A stretch of DNA of 64,000 nucleotides. Source: Beaufortia kweichowensis. Lineage: Eukaryota; Chordata; Actinopteri; Cypriniformes; Gastromyzontidae. Location: the NCBI GenBank assembly GCA_019155185.1, contig CM032815.1:3977001-4041000 (forward strand), written 5' to 3'. The notes below the pieces were generated by a model, which had not been told where the DNA came from, did no database searches, and saw nothing but the letters and a program-made list of their open reading frames with translations. Made by a program: the position numbers and the translations under genes. Shown in pieces: positions 1-13,774 of the stretch. Each line of letters opens with the position of its first letter. Within the stretch, counting starts at the first letter, position 1.

Positions 1-1261
1 GATGTTATCTCAAGGTCCCCAATACCTCCTGACGAAAAGAGGAAACGTCAGTGAGCAGATGGAGTGTTTCTGTTGCGGGTCCTCAAAATTAGAGTCACAA
101 ATCTTTGGAGGTGCTATGGATCAATATAATGCAAGATTTATTAAAGCCAAAACAAACCGGAAAGCCAGAAAAAAGTGCCGGACGCCAGATGGAATAAAAT
201 TAGTTTCTGACTACTAATCCTAGGTGAGAATTAATTGGCGGGTAGAATGTTTATGTGGGTGTAAGTTAATCAAGTTCACTTCAGCATGATAATGTAAGCC
301 ATTACGTCTAAATTACTGCGTTAATGTCGCCGCAATGTGATCGCGTCAGGGGCGGGAGACTTCACTTTGATGGATGAAGCTCCCTAAGCGTGCCAGTGAG
401 TGAATATATGGGTTGTTGATGAATCCGATGCAGGACAAGAGAACATGCTGATATTAGTGTTAGCTATTGGGCCGCCCCTTTATGCCCCTCTAATGGATGT
501 CTGTCAGCTGCTGCTGTTTTCATTTCCGTCTCTTTAAATGTATACGATGCTGTGGCGTCGGCTTGAATATACATTACGCTGTACAGAGATGTCGTGGTGA
601 ATGATGCCGCTATCCAGGCTTGACAAACATGGCTATAATTGCGGTGTCTACGGATGCTGTGATTTAAAATCACAATAAACAAAAGCTATGTTTACATTTA
701 TGTATCTGACAGACGCTTGAAGTGCATTCAAGTTGTAAAAAACATTTATTTTGATTGTTATTCAAAACACTTAACCTTTTTAATTATATTGCTAGCCCAC
801 ACTTTTAGTTAAACCACTACAGATTAGGCCCTCGTGGCATATTACTTTATTAAATGGCATAACAACAACACCAACACTTTCAAAACAAGTCTTATAAGCA
901 GCTTGACAAGGTTTTAGCCAGCAGGAGCGTCAGTCGAATCTATTTGGGCCAGCTTGAACGTTTAACCCTACCTGCAAGCTTTAATTAACCCTGTGAACCG
1001 CTACTGAAACACGGTGTATGAGAGCTTTCAACTAATTAATTTCCACACGCACTCGTGTACAAACAGGGAATGTAATATTGCCCTGTAAAGACAACATTAG
1101 ATGCATTTGCCCAGAGAGTAGTTTACCAGCTCCAATCTAAAATTATTTACCATTTTATTCTTAGGGTTATTCACAAATTCAAATTCTGTGCATAACTTTC
1201 ACAGTTTGTTATATCTAATCATGCATGCATACCTATACTGAAAAAGAGACCAAGCCCTTAA

Positions 1262-1345
1262 ACACCATAGCAATGCCTTAGCAACCACATAGCAACAGGA
1301 AAAAACACCTTATCAACTGCATGGAAACACCCTAGCAACCACCCA
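1262..1345. repeat. GTTGCTAGGGTGTT family fragment, reverse
   Basis: ACCATAGCAATGCCTTAGCA, ACCACATAGCAACAGG and ACACCCTAGCAACCACCCA are the reverse complement of the minisatellite motif. Confidence 0.6.
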
Positions 1346-2669
1346 CAACACTGTACTGTACAACAGAGAGGCATCACTTCTTCTGTTATGCGCTCTTCCA
1401 CATCCCATTCCTAAGACAAGGTACAAATGACTCGAGCAGGTGTGAAATGTATAATTTCAAACTAGTTCTGAGCCAGACTTTTCCCTTAAGCTCTGTTCAT
1501 GAGAGGATCTACTGAACCTGATTAGACTCCGCCAATTACCCATAAACCCTGGGGATGAGGGATTAAGACTATGACCTTCGACCCCCGAGCGTCAGCCTCG
1601 AGGGGAATCCCTTCACGTTCTCCATCTTTCTATCTCTCTGAAAACAAAGTCGTGTAATCCTACCCAAGAGCGCTGCAGTCCGCTTCAATTACGCCTTTCT
1701 CCTGCCACTAGAGCTGCATCCAGCGGGGCACGGGCTAATGAATCCCCGGACTCGCAACCTTTCCCCTCTCAAAAATCAATTCCTCATCCCCAGCCCTTCA
1801 TTAATTTTAAAGTCAGATCTTTGACACTGTAAGCAATCCCTTAAAAACTCTGGTACGGCTCTGCTGGGGGCATTCACTCGCACCCAGTGCAGCTGTCTAT
1901 AAAGTAATGAGTCTGTTTGTTTGAGTCACTGAGAGGAAGGCAAGAAGCTTTAGAAATCAATCCGGAGATGTGTAGTAGTGGAGACAGGACTTTTGGAGGT
2001 CTGTTTGAGGTCTTTTTCAGCATAACAGACAGTTTGCATTGCCGAGATATAAGTTACCCACGGGTCACATGACCACAGGTCGTTCTCTTTAGTGTCTTTC
2101 ATCTAAAATTAAAATAAAAGACACGAATGAGATTAGAGTTGTACACTAAACACAGACATGCAGGCACTGAGCAGTCACTGACGTCTAATGAGAAGTTTTA
2201 TAATCTAACACGATAGTCAAGCATGATCAAGTACTCAAGAGGACGTTATTTTGTTCCCTGAAAGCTTGGATGTTTTATGGATACTCATGAATAAAATCTA
2301 ATATTCAAATGTATGAAGGAGAATGACAAACAGCTCTTTCTCTGTGATGAAAGGTTTACGATCCAACAGACTGAGCCGGTCATCTGTCAATCTCTCCTCT
2401 CCGCGTGAAACGACCTGTCAGAAGCAGAGAGACATGCATACAGAAGCTGGTTGAAGACAGCTTCATGAGAACAGACACTGGCTGTAATCTGCACATGATT
2501 GTCACAAGACATTAATCTTATTACATTCGGGTCAGGAAATCGCAAACCGTGTCAATATCGGTTTTTACAAGATTTAATCCTCAGCAAGATATTAAAAATC
2601 TGCACCACTCCCTCATATCTGAATTTGATTTAGTATGCACTGCCATATGCCCAAAAATGCATGTTAAAT

Positions 2670-2760
2670 GTTTATGCTTTCCTGTAGCTCAACTGGTAGA
2701 GCAATGACACGTCGCCAAGGTCATGAGTTTGAGCGAATGCATGTTATAAATATAACCTTT
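2670..2760 (+). mobile_element. tRNA-derived SINE, 5' fragment
   Basis: TTTCCTGTAGCTCAACTGGT followed by AGAGCA is the tRNA-like head of the same SINE as at 32.7-32.9 kb. The box B region is degraded (GAGTTTGAGCGA) and the 3' tail is missing. It is not a functional tRNA gene. Confidence 0.5.
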
Positions 2761-3411
2761 TAGTAAATAATATGCCAATGGCTCGTTAAAATTCAAGCAA
2801 TGCAGGTTAGCATTCATAATCAGGTGAACAGGTGGCAGCTGACCGGAAGGCTATTGATTTATTTGATTGATGATGTATGATGCTAATCATTATCTGTGTG
2901 TGTGAACATATGGAGAGCTTTAAGCCTGACCGCTGGCTTCTCAACTCTCTCATCCCCTTTAAATTGCCACATTTGTCCTCCAGCCCCCTGGACGTCCACT
3001 TATCCACAAAGGACCACCCCTGACCATTTCCAGATCAGGGAAAACCTGAGGCAGAGAAAGGGATTCCACTCAGACAAGACAACCACCAGCACTAAAAAAC
3101 GTCCCAAGGGACATTCTAACAACCCATCTGTCGTGGGATACAGGCAGAGAAGAAAAAGCTAAAAATTCTGCTGAAAAATTAATAGTTGGGTACAGGTGTG
3201 TATTTAGCACCCATTTGGATTTAGTTTTTGTCTGTTTTGTACTCTTAAAATACTGTACGCTTCTAAACCATCTGACTTGTGCACAGGTAACTTGATGATG
3301 TCATTATCTGATATCTGTAATTATTTGCCTGAAAAAGACCAAAGAGTTTTTAGTCAAATGTAAAATGCAATTTACATCAACATGATAACATTTACAATGA
3401 ATTTTAGCTAA

Positions 3412-3637
3412 CCTGTCACTGTTTCACTTATTTCACTACTTACTTTAATATAGTTATAGCTGAATTCTAATCTAATCATGACAAACTGTATATTAATGGA
3501 AAGAATAAATATTTGACAAATTTTAATAACAATAAACATACTAAAAAAGCTTAATGTTATTTTACCTAAAATTATTACCTAACAAAAATATTTAAAAATA
3601 AAAAATAAAATACCGTAAATATTGACAGTTACCAGAT
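3412..3637. mobile_element. Palindromic TTAA-type MITE, degraded copy
   Basis: The left end reads CTAACCTGTCACTG and lacks about six bases of the family terminus. The right end is GACAGTTACCAGAT followed by TTAA. The left arm (TGAATTCTAATCTAATCATG, then ACAAACTGTATATTAATGG) is nearly the same as the reversed right arm of the copy ending at 32681, so the two are clearly related. It lies in the intron after robo exon 2. Confidence 0.55.
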
Positions 3638-4799
3638 TTAAAAGAAATGAAATTATTCACAAAGCAGATGTTCTGATGAAAGAAAGTCCTCATGGGCCAA
3701 TCTAAAGGATAGCCAAGACAGTTAAGAGGTTCTTGTGCTTTCAAAGTGTGAGTGATTTCCTCTCTGCAGTAATCTGTTGTCACCACTAAGAGTTCCCTTG
3801 TGGAGTCAACACAAATACAGCGGCTTTGTAAGAGTGCTTCTCTTGAAGGCACCTGTCCCTGTCCCACATGAAAGGGAAGTCTCAATATCTTTTTCCAAAT
3901 CTCTGGACAGACCTTTGCCCTGCAGTCAGTTATGGTATGAAACAATATGGCCCACAACTTATGAAACAAACAAAAGCATAAGAAAAACCCCAAAGAACTC
4001 GTGTCATTTTGACGAATTCAAAGCCTAATCTTCCCAACCATCAATGCCACTTCAGAGAATAAGAGGATCTAGATCAGGTTTCATATCTTCTGGCTATAAG
4101 ATGCCACAGCAGCTTGAATTTCAGAGGCCTTCATAACAGCACGCTCACATCAGCATCAGCTCGGCCCGGTGCCGAACACATCTGTTGCAGCCGATGGATC
4201 CGCGGGCTGGGTTGACTCCTTACAGAAGTCGGAGGGAGGTGAGCGGGGTGGAGAGGTAACAGGGGAGTTGGGGGGGTTGATCTGATGCTCGAGGCACGTG
4301 CAGCTTGGACATCTGTCCTTATCCCCCATCCCCACCAGCTAACATACATCTCCTGCACTGCACACACACACACATCCTCCCAAACCCCGATAGGATCAAA
4401 GAGGCCTCTCTAGACATAATGAACCTGGTGCAGGCTTAGGGCCGAGGCCCAGACAGATATTGCCTTTGGGACAGTGGGAAATCAACAGTGCTGCTTCTAA
4501 CCCTACACTCACTTTTTTACGTTTTTTCTCGGGCTTTTGTTCGCGGGGGCATTAGCATGTGCGTGTTTGTCTTCGTCTGGGCGTTCATTTAGACGCTGTC
4601 TCCGCTGCTTAGCCATCACCTGAGTCCCGTTAGAACAGAACAGCTGGGATCTCGTTCTCTTTCCCTCCTCTCGCAGCTGATTTATGAGAAGCATCTGGGT
4701 GCGCTGATGTTGCGACCGCGCATGAAAAATTATTTCCGCGTAGTGTAAGGAACGCTCTGATCTGCTGAGTTCATGTTAACGTTCAGCTACCGTAACAGG

Positions 4800-5300
4800 C
4801 CAAAAACTGTATTTAAAAAATGACATGACTTGCAGTTAATTCACCAGTGACACAGATATTTTTCCAAATTTTAACAGATAAATCCAAACAGATGCTGCAT
4901 ACGAAAACATACTAAAAGCTACTGTCAATTTATTTCTGAAAAAAAACTGTAACATACAAAAATAAAAATTAACCAGGGTTTAAGTAAATATGCAAGTAAT
5001 AAAAATGCTAATTTTATGGACTATATAATAGGCCTGTCTAGTCACAGGTGCATTTTATTTTAAATATTTAAAAAAACAGATAAAATGCTGCATTTTAGAA
5101 ATAACAAAATAGGGCTATGTCTTAATTACCATAAAAATAGTAATGTAAAATGCCTCTGAAATGAAATAAAAAAATTAAAATAAATTAAATAAATAATAAT
5201 AACTGCCAAATAAATAACATTAAATGTATTTAACCTATAAAAACAAAAACTAACAAGCAAGAAACCATAGAAATAAATAAATAAGTAAAGTATTTGGGTT
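4800..5300. other. A+T-rich intronic block without genes
   Basis: Low-complexity A/T runs (AAATAAATTAAATAAATAAT and similar) with no ORF, no clear repeat ends and no splice-like structure. I see nothing functional here. Confidence 0.5.
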
Positions 5301-8300
5301 GTATGTTCTAGGACACATTCAGCTTTACAGCATTAATAAACCCCTGACTGCAGTGGCACAGCACGCCATGTGAAATAACCGTGATATTTCATTATTTTAC
5401 GACTCAAAACCCCATCACTGCTATCTGGCCTGATGAAACGATATGCATCTGACACGAAAGAAGCAAAGAACGAGAGACAGACGAGATGCTGCCAAGAAAC
5501 ATCATTTCAGGGCGCTTAACTGCTCGTAAACAGACCCGTCTGGTCTTCCCCGAAACCTTTCAGCCCTCTCCATGTCAGGCCGACAAATTGAAGTTATAAA
5601 TGAGTATTCTTTATAGCAAGGCCGCATGTGCGGTGCAGGAGCTGGGTGTCATTATCTAGGGGGAGGAGGGGAAGTCAGTGCATGGTGGGATCCAGAGGCA
5701 CAGAGCCAAAAGATCGACTCCAACCTCCACCCCGTTCACTGTTAATCATTGTCCCACCAGCGGCTGCCTGGGGTGGCCCACGCTAGCAACACCAGGGTAT
5801 GCCAGCCTCATTTAAATGATAGAGGGCTTGTGTTTTTACACAGATGAGAGGGCTAACGATAAAACAGATGCAATCGGGTAGCAAAACAAGTCTTTTGAAA
5901 AAACGTCATAAATGTACACCTGAATGTCCAATAAAGATTAAGGAACTGGTTTTGTACATGCTGAAATAATTATATTTATTCCTAAATCTTATTCTCAGAT
6001 TGTTTGACAGTAGGGATACACTGTGAAATGTTGACGTCGTCACATGTTGGCAGCACAACCAATGTTAAATAGATGCCATATAGTAATATTTTTCTTTTTA
6101 GTTTTGTGCTTTTACTGTAAAAGTTTATTAGTTTTTTATCATAAGGGTTTTACCGTTCAGTGACAGAATTTACTTTTATTTTTTACATAGAAAAATCTTG
6201 TCAAATCTATAACATGTATATATACGTGTATATATAACAAAAATGTTATTAAAAATTGAATGTTCTGAAAAAAATCTGTTACTTACAATTTAGTTAAATT
6301 TTCTTTACTTGCTACTATTGTATCATGAACCAGGTATCCTAAATTGTATCAAATCGTGAGCCAAGTGTATCATTATACCCCTATTAGACATGAGATAGGT
6401 ATTTCTGAGTGTGTTTGTGTGTAAGCTGTTCAGAGCCCTCCACAGGAGATTCATACAAGCCATTCTGCTGAAGTTAATCTCGATCTTTCTGATCTGGTGC
6501 TAGATGGGAGGTTAATCTTCACACCCTTTTAAGAGTGTGACGGCCTGCCACTCAAGACATACCAAACACACACAAACACTACTGGCAAATCCCTACACTC
6601 ACCGTGACATTTCAGACATAAACATGTTTTTTAACTTCCTGCCACAGTCTGACCTCACAGTCCAAAAACTGGTTAACACCAAACCATCTGTATAACTTTC
6701 CCTAATGTCTCATTTAATTGTATCAGGAAGTGTTTCCATAACAACACAAGCTACTAAACTGCTTCAATCAAGTGTTATGGAAGGAAACAGGGCTGCTCTG
6801 TGGGTGGCTGACCGTCTGATAAATTCACCCGACTGTAAGCTCATTATTATTCAGTGCTTGGGAGCGTTGCGTGTGTAAACTGTTACCGGCTCTGCGCTCC
6901 TTGACAGAGCACTGGCCCATAAACGCCTGACTGGAGAACAAAAGTAGAGGAGATAAGGGGGCGAGGGAGAGGAAGAACAAGAGAGGCCTCAGTATTGATG
7001 GCACATCCAGGAGGAGACCCCGGGCCCCCCAGAGCTGGTCTTTTTGTATGCAGATACAGACAACAATAAGTCCATTAGTGATGTGGTCTAATCCGGCGCG
7101 TGTGGCCGGCCGCGATGGAGGCTAATAGAGACATGGTCTTTGGAAAGAAAGAGGATTACTTTAATCTAGTGATGGGCTGCACTTCACTCGGTTAATGAGA
7201 GGACAGGACCGCAATGTATGTCTTTGTCCATCATTGTCCTGGTTTCACCTAATAAAACACCCCCCATAACTATCAGGCAAACTTTGTCCACAACCATCTA
7301 ATTAACTAAAATAATTAAATTCAGCTAATGCTACATAACTGTCACCCTAACACTTCACTTCTTATACATTGAGATCTTAAACACTTTAACACAGCCTGAA
7401 TAACGCAATGCAAATATAGACTTGCTTGAGATGGAAAAGAGTGTCTACCCAGGTCTAAAGTGCCCTACATTACCCAATGTCCCATATTACTGCAATTCTC
7501 CCTTCTGAATCACCAAACTCAGCCACATAATGGGTTTGTGTACTTTCTGATCATATAAAAGCCCACACACTTCTTAATTATTACAAGAAAAGAAAGTATG
7601 ATTGCACGCATTGCTGGCAGCTCTGGAAAAAAATCATTTTATACGGTAAACACAGCCAATTCATTTCTGTGGCTTGCCTGAGGATACGCTCTAGGTAGAA
7701 AAACTGCCGCTGCAAAATAAAATTATTGATTTTAGAAGAGGTGCTGTCTGGAACACAAATGTGAATAAAACAAAAGATTAATTAATGTATTACAATAAAA
7801 AACACGAATGCGGATTGTCACAGTTCAACAGCAGAAAACCTGCGGCAGATGTTAAAAGCGGAACGGTGTGTAAGTGCTTGTAAATGGAGCTTGACAATCA
7901 TGAGAACAATGTCTAAAATAATCAATGTGCCACCAGCAAAGATATTACGTATTTAATGGATTCTCAATAGAACTCAGGAATTGAAGACAGCCCGAGTCTG
8001 AGGTAGCTGCCTTGCTTTTCTACAATAACGCATGTGTTACTGAAATTACAGGAGATGCGGTTCAAACCCAGGCGAGCAGTCAGATCCTGAGAAAGCTCAG
8101 CATGATGACTCAGAGAACATCAGCAGGACAGGTCTCAGGATAAGACTTGACGTTGAAGCTTTCCTCGCAGGGGTTTGGGGAGGGATTCTCGTTCATCCCT
8201 CTGATCCTTCAAGGTGAATCGGATCCTTCAAGGTGGATCTGCAAACCTATTTGTGATGGGAAAGAGCATCGGATGCTTTCAAAACATGCGGATACTGAAA

Positions 8301-9179
8301 CTAAAACGGTCATCTCTGAGATGGATTTTGATTAGACTGGCTTGGGACTGTGATCGGTTGACGATGTTTGACGGAATTAAAGTGTCATCTTTTGTTGCGG
8401 TATATTTCTTTGATCGGTCGATTGCCTGTGCTATTGCCTCGAATTATAAAAAGTATGAGGAAAGTAATCCAGCCAGATTTGTGTCAAAATAAAAGGCTGA
8501 GAACGAATAGCAACTGGGTGCCGTCCAAATGGGAAACATTGGGTATAAAAATACCAAATGAGGATTTAAATTAAAGGCCAAAGAAAATGTAATAACTTAA
8601 GCTGTATTGCTAGTGGCGTATGTGTGGGTCTAAGCTCTCCTACGTTCTAAACACAGACCAATATCCTGGCCCATCGCCCCCTCCCGTTTCACTGATGCCA
8701 GCTGGCAATGCCAATGAGAGCGAAGCAATCAATCATTCAATCCCAGAGCTGGTGCCTGCAAAAACTCTTTGAGTTCTGAAGCGTGTACGGATTGCACATA
8801 TGCCACACAAGGAAAACAATTTCACATTCACAGCAACCGGTTGCCATCAATCACAACCCTTAAATGGGCTTACCGACTCTAGGTTAATGCTAAATGTTAT
8901 TTTTATTCCAAGATTAAAAAACAAGACCAAATCTGCATTCCTTAATGAATGTCTTCCTACAAAAAGCCCTTAAACTCTTCTCATAATTTAATATGCCAGT
9001 AAAACAGATCATTAAAATTTCACAATCTTTGTTAATTAAAACCATGGATGTGATCAAACCTTCTCAAAGGGGGATCAGACACTCTCAAAAGTCAACAAGA
9101 ATGATAAACAATAAATTGTTGGAGAAAAATTGACAATGATGCTTGTACTAAAGTCTCCCCCACAATGATGGGATGTTGT

Positions 9180-9242
9180 CGTTGCCAGGGTGTTGCTATG
9201 TGGTTGCTCAGGTGTTCTGAGTGGTTGCTAGGTGGCTGCTTA
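9180..9242. repeat. GTTGCTAGGGTGTT family fragment, forward
   Basis: This is a short run of the same motif as the 40.6 kb minisatellite (GTTGCCAGGGTGTTGCTATG, TGGTTGCTCAGGTGTTCTGA). It lies in the intron after robo exon 2. Confidence 0.6.
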
Positions 9243-12200
9243 GTCCAGATAAAGAGTTCAGATTATTAAATAGTAATAGTGGCCTAAGCATTCAAAGCAC
9301 CCAAAAAATATTAGCATGGAGATATAAAACAACTACATTTCATAAGGACTATTACTTTACAAACATGTTATATTTCTGAATTTCAGTGTTTGAATAAACT
9401 TATTTGTAAACCGTGATAGTAAGGGGGTAGTAAGGGAAAGAAACAAATTAGTTTGTAAATGGATGGTGACTTTGTAGGGTGTCAGAGGTGGATCCTGGTA
9501 TTGTCCTTTGTGTCCCACCAGGTCCGGTCATAACCCTGACTAGACAAAAGCACACAGATGCACCCCAGCCATTAGGTTTAGTGGAGGCGGGATTAAATCT
9601 TATCTCCTTCTATCACCACCTGTTACTCATTCAGCTAAACCATCTCTCCCCTCTTTCCGTCTGAATTCCCCTCTATTTCATACAACGGATAGTTGTGACC
9701 CTAAATTACGCTTGAATTTTAAAGCTTGTAAAATAACTATAAACACACACTTCGCATCGCACATTCTATATTAATGCATCGATTGTCCCGTTGCCTAGCA
9801 ACAACACACAGCCTGCAGTTAGGAAAATGAAGCACATTACACGGCAGAGGAATTGTTTATTCAGATAATTATTAATAATAGAACAAACCGCTCATGTCTT
9901 TCATCATATTGCTCGGCATCTGTCCAAGAACGGCACTTAACTATTAAAATCCCCGTAATGCAAAACCTCTCGTGGCACATTGCTTTAATCTTTGTTTCCA
10001 CTACAGTTTTCATGATTATCTTTGCTGCATCTCTCTCCTTGCTCCTTCCTCTCTGCAAGGTGGCCATATGTTCGCACGTCTGATCTATTACAGGTGGTTT
10101 GCTTTAATTAATTCATTAAATACGGAAAAAGTTAAACAGCTAAGGGGACATAAGGGACAGCATCCGAATGACTCTGTCCTGTCAGCAGTCTCCCTGACCC
10201 CCAAAGTTCGTCAGGCTAAGTGATCTCATTATTGCTGCATGGACACACACATGGACAGTTCAAAACCCGAGCACGTCTGGCGAGATGACAGCGCTGCTAT
10301 GAGGTCAGCTCTGCGGGTTAATATACATTTGCTAAAATGAGTGAGGACAAAAAAGACTTCTTTGCAACTTGGCACCCTTTTTCTGCAATACTTCGGAAAT
10401 TCAGGGAGATTAATAGCTCACATATTCACGACGAAAGCCCAAGTATTATAAATCCACTTTGTAGATGCATCTCATCAAAGTCTCGCTGAAGTTTTAGCCG
10501 CTTTGTGGGACTGAAACGGCCCTTTGAGTCGTGATGAAACGGGAAGATGGATCTCAGAAATCTGATTCATGAAGTTTTTATAGCTGTGTTAGGGTGTGCC
10601 GGTGCATTAGTGCTAAAAGACTTTGCTCAAATTTAATTAAAAAGCTTTACAATGCTCTTTTACAATGCTCTTATTTTGCCGGTTTCATAATCAATTTATA
10701 TCGAGGAGTTTTAAAGTCTGGACCATTGCAAGCCACTCTTCAGCACTCACATAGAGTTTTGATCCAAAGCAATAAGGTTAATAGCACTGAGGGCAGGCGG
10801 CCCAGAGGGGGACAGCATGCCCTGCTGAACATAAGCCACTATTACTTTAGTCTGGTCCTGGCGTGGGGGGTTTCACAAAAATAAGCTTATCTGTGAGGAC
10901 GTCTTTGGTTTATACCCTGGAGGTGCACTGCGCTGTGACCTATAAGAAATAAATTCACAAGTACAATGGTATGAGAATAGGAAATTCAAGATGTAAAATC
11001 AGTCTTATTGCTCAAGTTTGTAAAACTATTTCAAGCAAGATTACAGAAAGTGTGAAAGTGTACCACCCTGCCGGCCAATCACAACAGAGAATAAGACTCA
11101 TGTCATCACCTGTCACCTGTTCATTCCCAGCATTCCACAGGACAGCTGTTAGCCTCACCTGTTCCATGCTGACACTTTCATTAGAAGCCCAAATAACAAA
11201 ACACCCCCAAAAAATATAAAAAGAGCCAACACAAAACACTGCATCTCAACTAAGCATCATTTAAAAAGTAATAAACCCCAAACCACCAATGAGCCGTCAC
11301 AAATCGCTTCGCTTTCATCTATCATTTAAAGTGCGAGGATTCTGTCAGCGTAAATCACGCCAGCTCCGGCTGGAGAAGTATTACTGTGCATTCATAACTC
11401 ATCACCTTGGCCGTAAAAGCAGCGTATATAAACAGGCTGCAAAAGCTCTCGCTGGGAATTCACACCCTCCTACACGTACTGGGCCAAAAGCCAGTTTCTC
11501 CTTACCAGAACATCTCTTGTCTGACCGAAGCGCTGTGCCCCCATAATATATGACATGCTGCCTGCTGGTGTCAGAACAAGACGCTTGACATATGGGTTTC
11601 CTCCTTCCTTTCTTTAACTTTCTGCCTCCCTCTCTCACCACCTAAATATACACACATATGTACACCTCGCTCTGCCAGCGCCCTCTAAAACCTGTGAAGC
11701 AGACAAGCTCTCTTGCTGGCAACAGATGAAGACCCTTTTTTACTGGCCACCACCTGGCTGATGGAGCTGTGCCATGCTGGAGAGAGATGATCTGGTCCTG
11801 TGAAAAAAGCTGGCACTATGTGTCCAAATCTCACATCTATAATGGGATCTCCATAGAGCCCACATGGCTTTAAACTCAGCTAAAAAAAAAAAATCAATGT
11901 ATTCATAGGAATTAAATCACAATAAGAATTGTGTGTTGGACAGTTACGAAAAATGAGCTTTGCATTGTGAAGGGTTAAATTTTTTTAACACTCCACCCTT
12001 TCCATGATATACCTCATTACCTAAGTAATAAAATCTCCTGCTAACTTCCCATAACTTCTAAGGTATACAATCACTTTTCATTTCATGTTAAGCATTCCCA
12101 GGACAACAGGGACATTAGGGACAGGACAGGCTGATAATAAAGATATGTGGTTTCTGAATCTAGAGACGGAAAACCTAGAATCAACTCTTCTGGGACTCAG

Positions 12201-13774
12201 AACTTCCAAAGTCTTTCTATATCAGAAGTCTTTTTGCTCACTGTACACATTCAGACAGTCTCATTTGGAGGAATATATGAATGTTTCTGCTCAATATGAC
12301 ATGCACTCATGCAAAAACCTTTTATTTACCGGGCTAAATTTAGGAATTTCAGACATCTGATTATGCACTTTATCTTATATTCTGTTCACTGAGATAAAAT
12401 GTTTTTTATAGAACTGTTGTAAAAATAATTGGCAGAGATTCAGTCTCGTTTCACATCTACAACAAATACTGCCATCTGTAATGCAACTTTGGCAAAGTAA
12501 TTTTCTCAGTGACAATAAAAAAAATGTTTTATTTAACACACCATCTGCTCTGTAACGCTCCTGAATCACGAACTTACGTTGAACTCGGTTTTATGAACAA
12601 ATATAAACATTTCCTAAAGTCAGATTTTGGAAATGTAGGTTAATGTCCTGATATAATCCTTTCATTTATTTGAGATACGGTTGATATCCATTATGCTCTG
12701 AAAATTCCTTGTGGATGATAACTATTATCTCGCTGCTAGGCAGTAAATAACTCATTTTAAGGTTTGCAAAGTCTCAAAACTGTGACAAATAAACAACTTT
12801 AATCCTAAAGGCATAAAAATAATAGCTTTTGTCAAAGCTTTGTTTCAAATAAACAAACTGCAGCAGATATGAAAACCTGCCGGTGCTCAGTCGGGAAGTA
12901 TAGATCCCAATTAAACTGGATTTTAAATGTTTCGGGTTTAGCAGCGTTCTGTGTAATAAGAACGTAAAGAAGAGGAATTTAATAGTTAGGATTTATGGTT
13001 AGCTAGAGATTTAAAAGAGCGCCTGGTTGTGAATTGTGTAAATGTGCTGCTTTTCGTTCCAAAGCAGTGCCAGAACATGGGGACTTTTTATGTCATGCAG
13101 ATATCTCAGAGCAGATGGTGAAATACTTGAGCAGGTGAAAAAGCTGTCCTTTGACAATACTAGTTAAAACCAGCGGAGTTTTAGCCCACCTATAAACAAT
13201 TCTGACGCCATGAGAGTACAAATCTCATAATTGTAACTAACACGCCGTCACTTTAAGGTCGTATGACGAAAACATAATGTTGTGGAAGTATAATGAAATT
13301 GTCAATAATCGAATGACCGTAATCAAATACCACCATCAGCATTTAATTAGTGTGTACTGGATATGGAAAGTCCTGCTGTTAAAACCTGGAGCCATTCCAC
13401 GAGAAACACTTGTGTTTCTTAAACCCAACATCTGTCACCTGGAAGCAGCCAGCATTACGCTCCTCTATTGCCTATTTCTGGGGTGAATTTATCTCTGATA
13501 CTAGCTGCCATCCATCTACATTAATAGTACAAATCAGATTACCTCCTCTAAAACTAACAATGACCTCAGTGCTTTCCTCCATCCAGGGACGACTGTTATG
13601 GCCCGTCGCAGCCGGCGCAAGACTAAACAAGATAGAGTGCATACGGAGGGGAAAGACGAGCGGGGAGGACAAAATGTGATAGCTTATAAAAGTAAAAGAT
13701 GGGCGCTGCGGAAATTTCCAGCAGGAGAGATTGAGCCGAAACGAGGAAAAGATCGGAGTACAAATGGGACTTAC

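Larger units (their letters stand above)
1..13774 (-). other. Robo intron downstream of exon 2 (partial)
   Basis: The donor at 13774-13773 (GTAAGT after the GCAA exon end) opens an intron that runs to the left edge of the window. I looked on the minus strand for the expected Ig2 start (an LRDDFRQ-like motif and a PPRGHPEPT-like motif) and did not find it, so exon 3 probably lies beyond base 1. The stretch holds a palindromic TTAA element (3412-3637), a SINE head fragment (about 2670-2760), two minisatellite-family fragments (1262-1345, 9180-9242) and a very A+T-rich block (about 4800-5300). The largest ORFs, such as 2-217 on the plus strand, resemble no family I know. Confidence 0.75.

Noticed and set aside
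2..217. 71-codon plus-strand ORF with a CFCCGSS segment
   Set aside because: No recognisable family, no splice signals and no supporting context; length is within chance for this composition.
2670..2760. Possible functional tRNA gene
   Set aside because: Box A-like text is present but box B is degraded and the acceptor stem does not pair; it matches the head of a SINE.
8050..8080. GGTTCAAACCC, similar to a tRNA box B
   Set aside because: No box A at the right distance and no cloverleaf arms around it.
11680..11702. Fifth CTCF site (CAGCGCCCTCTAAAACC)
   Set aside because: Only the AGAGGGCGCTG half matches; the CCAC half is missing. The same holds for GCCCTCTAAAGG near 42707.
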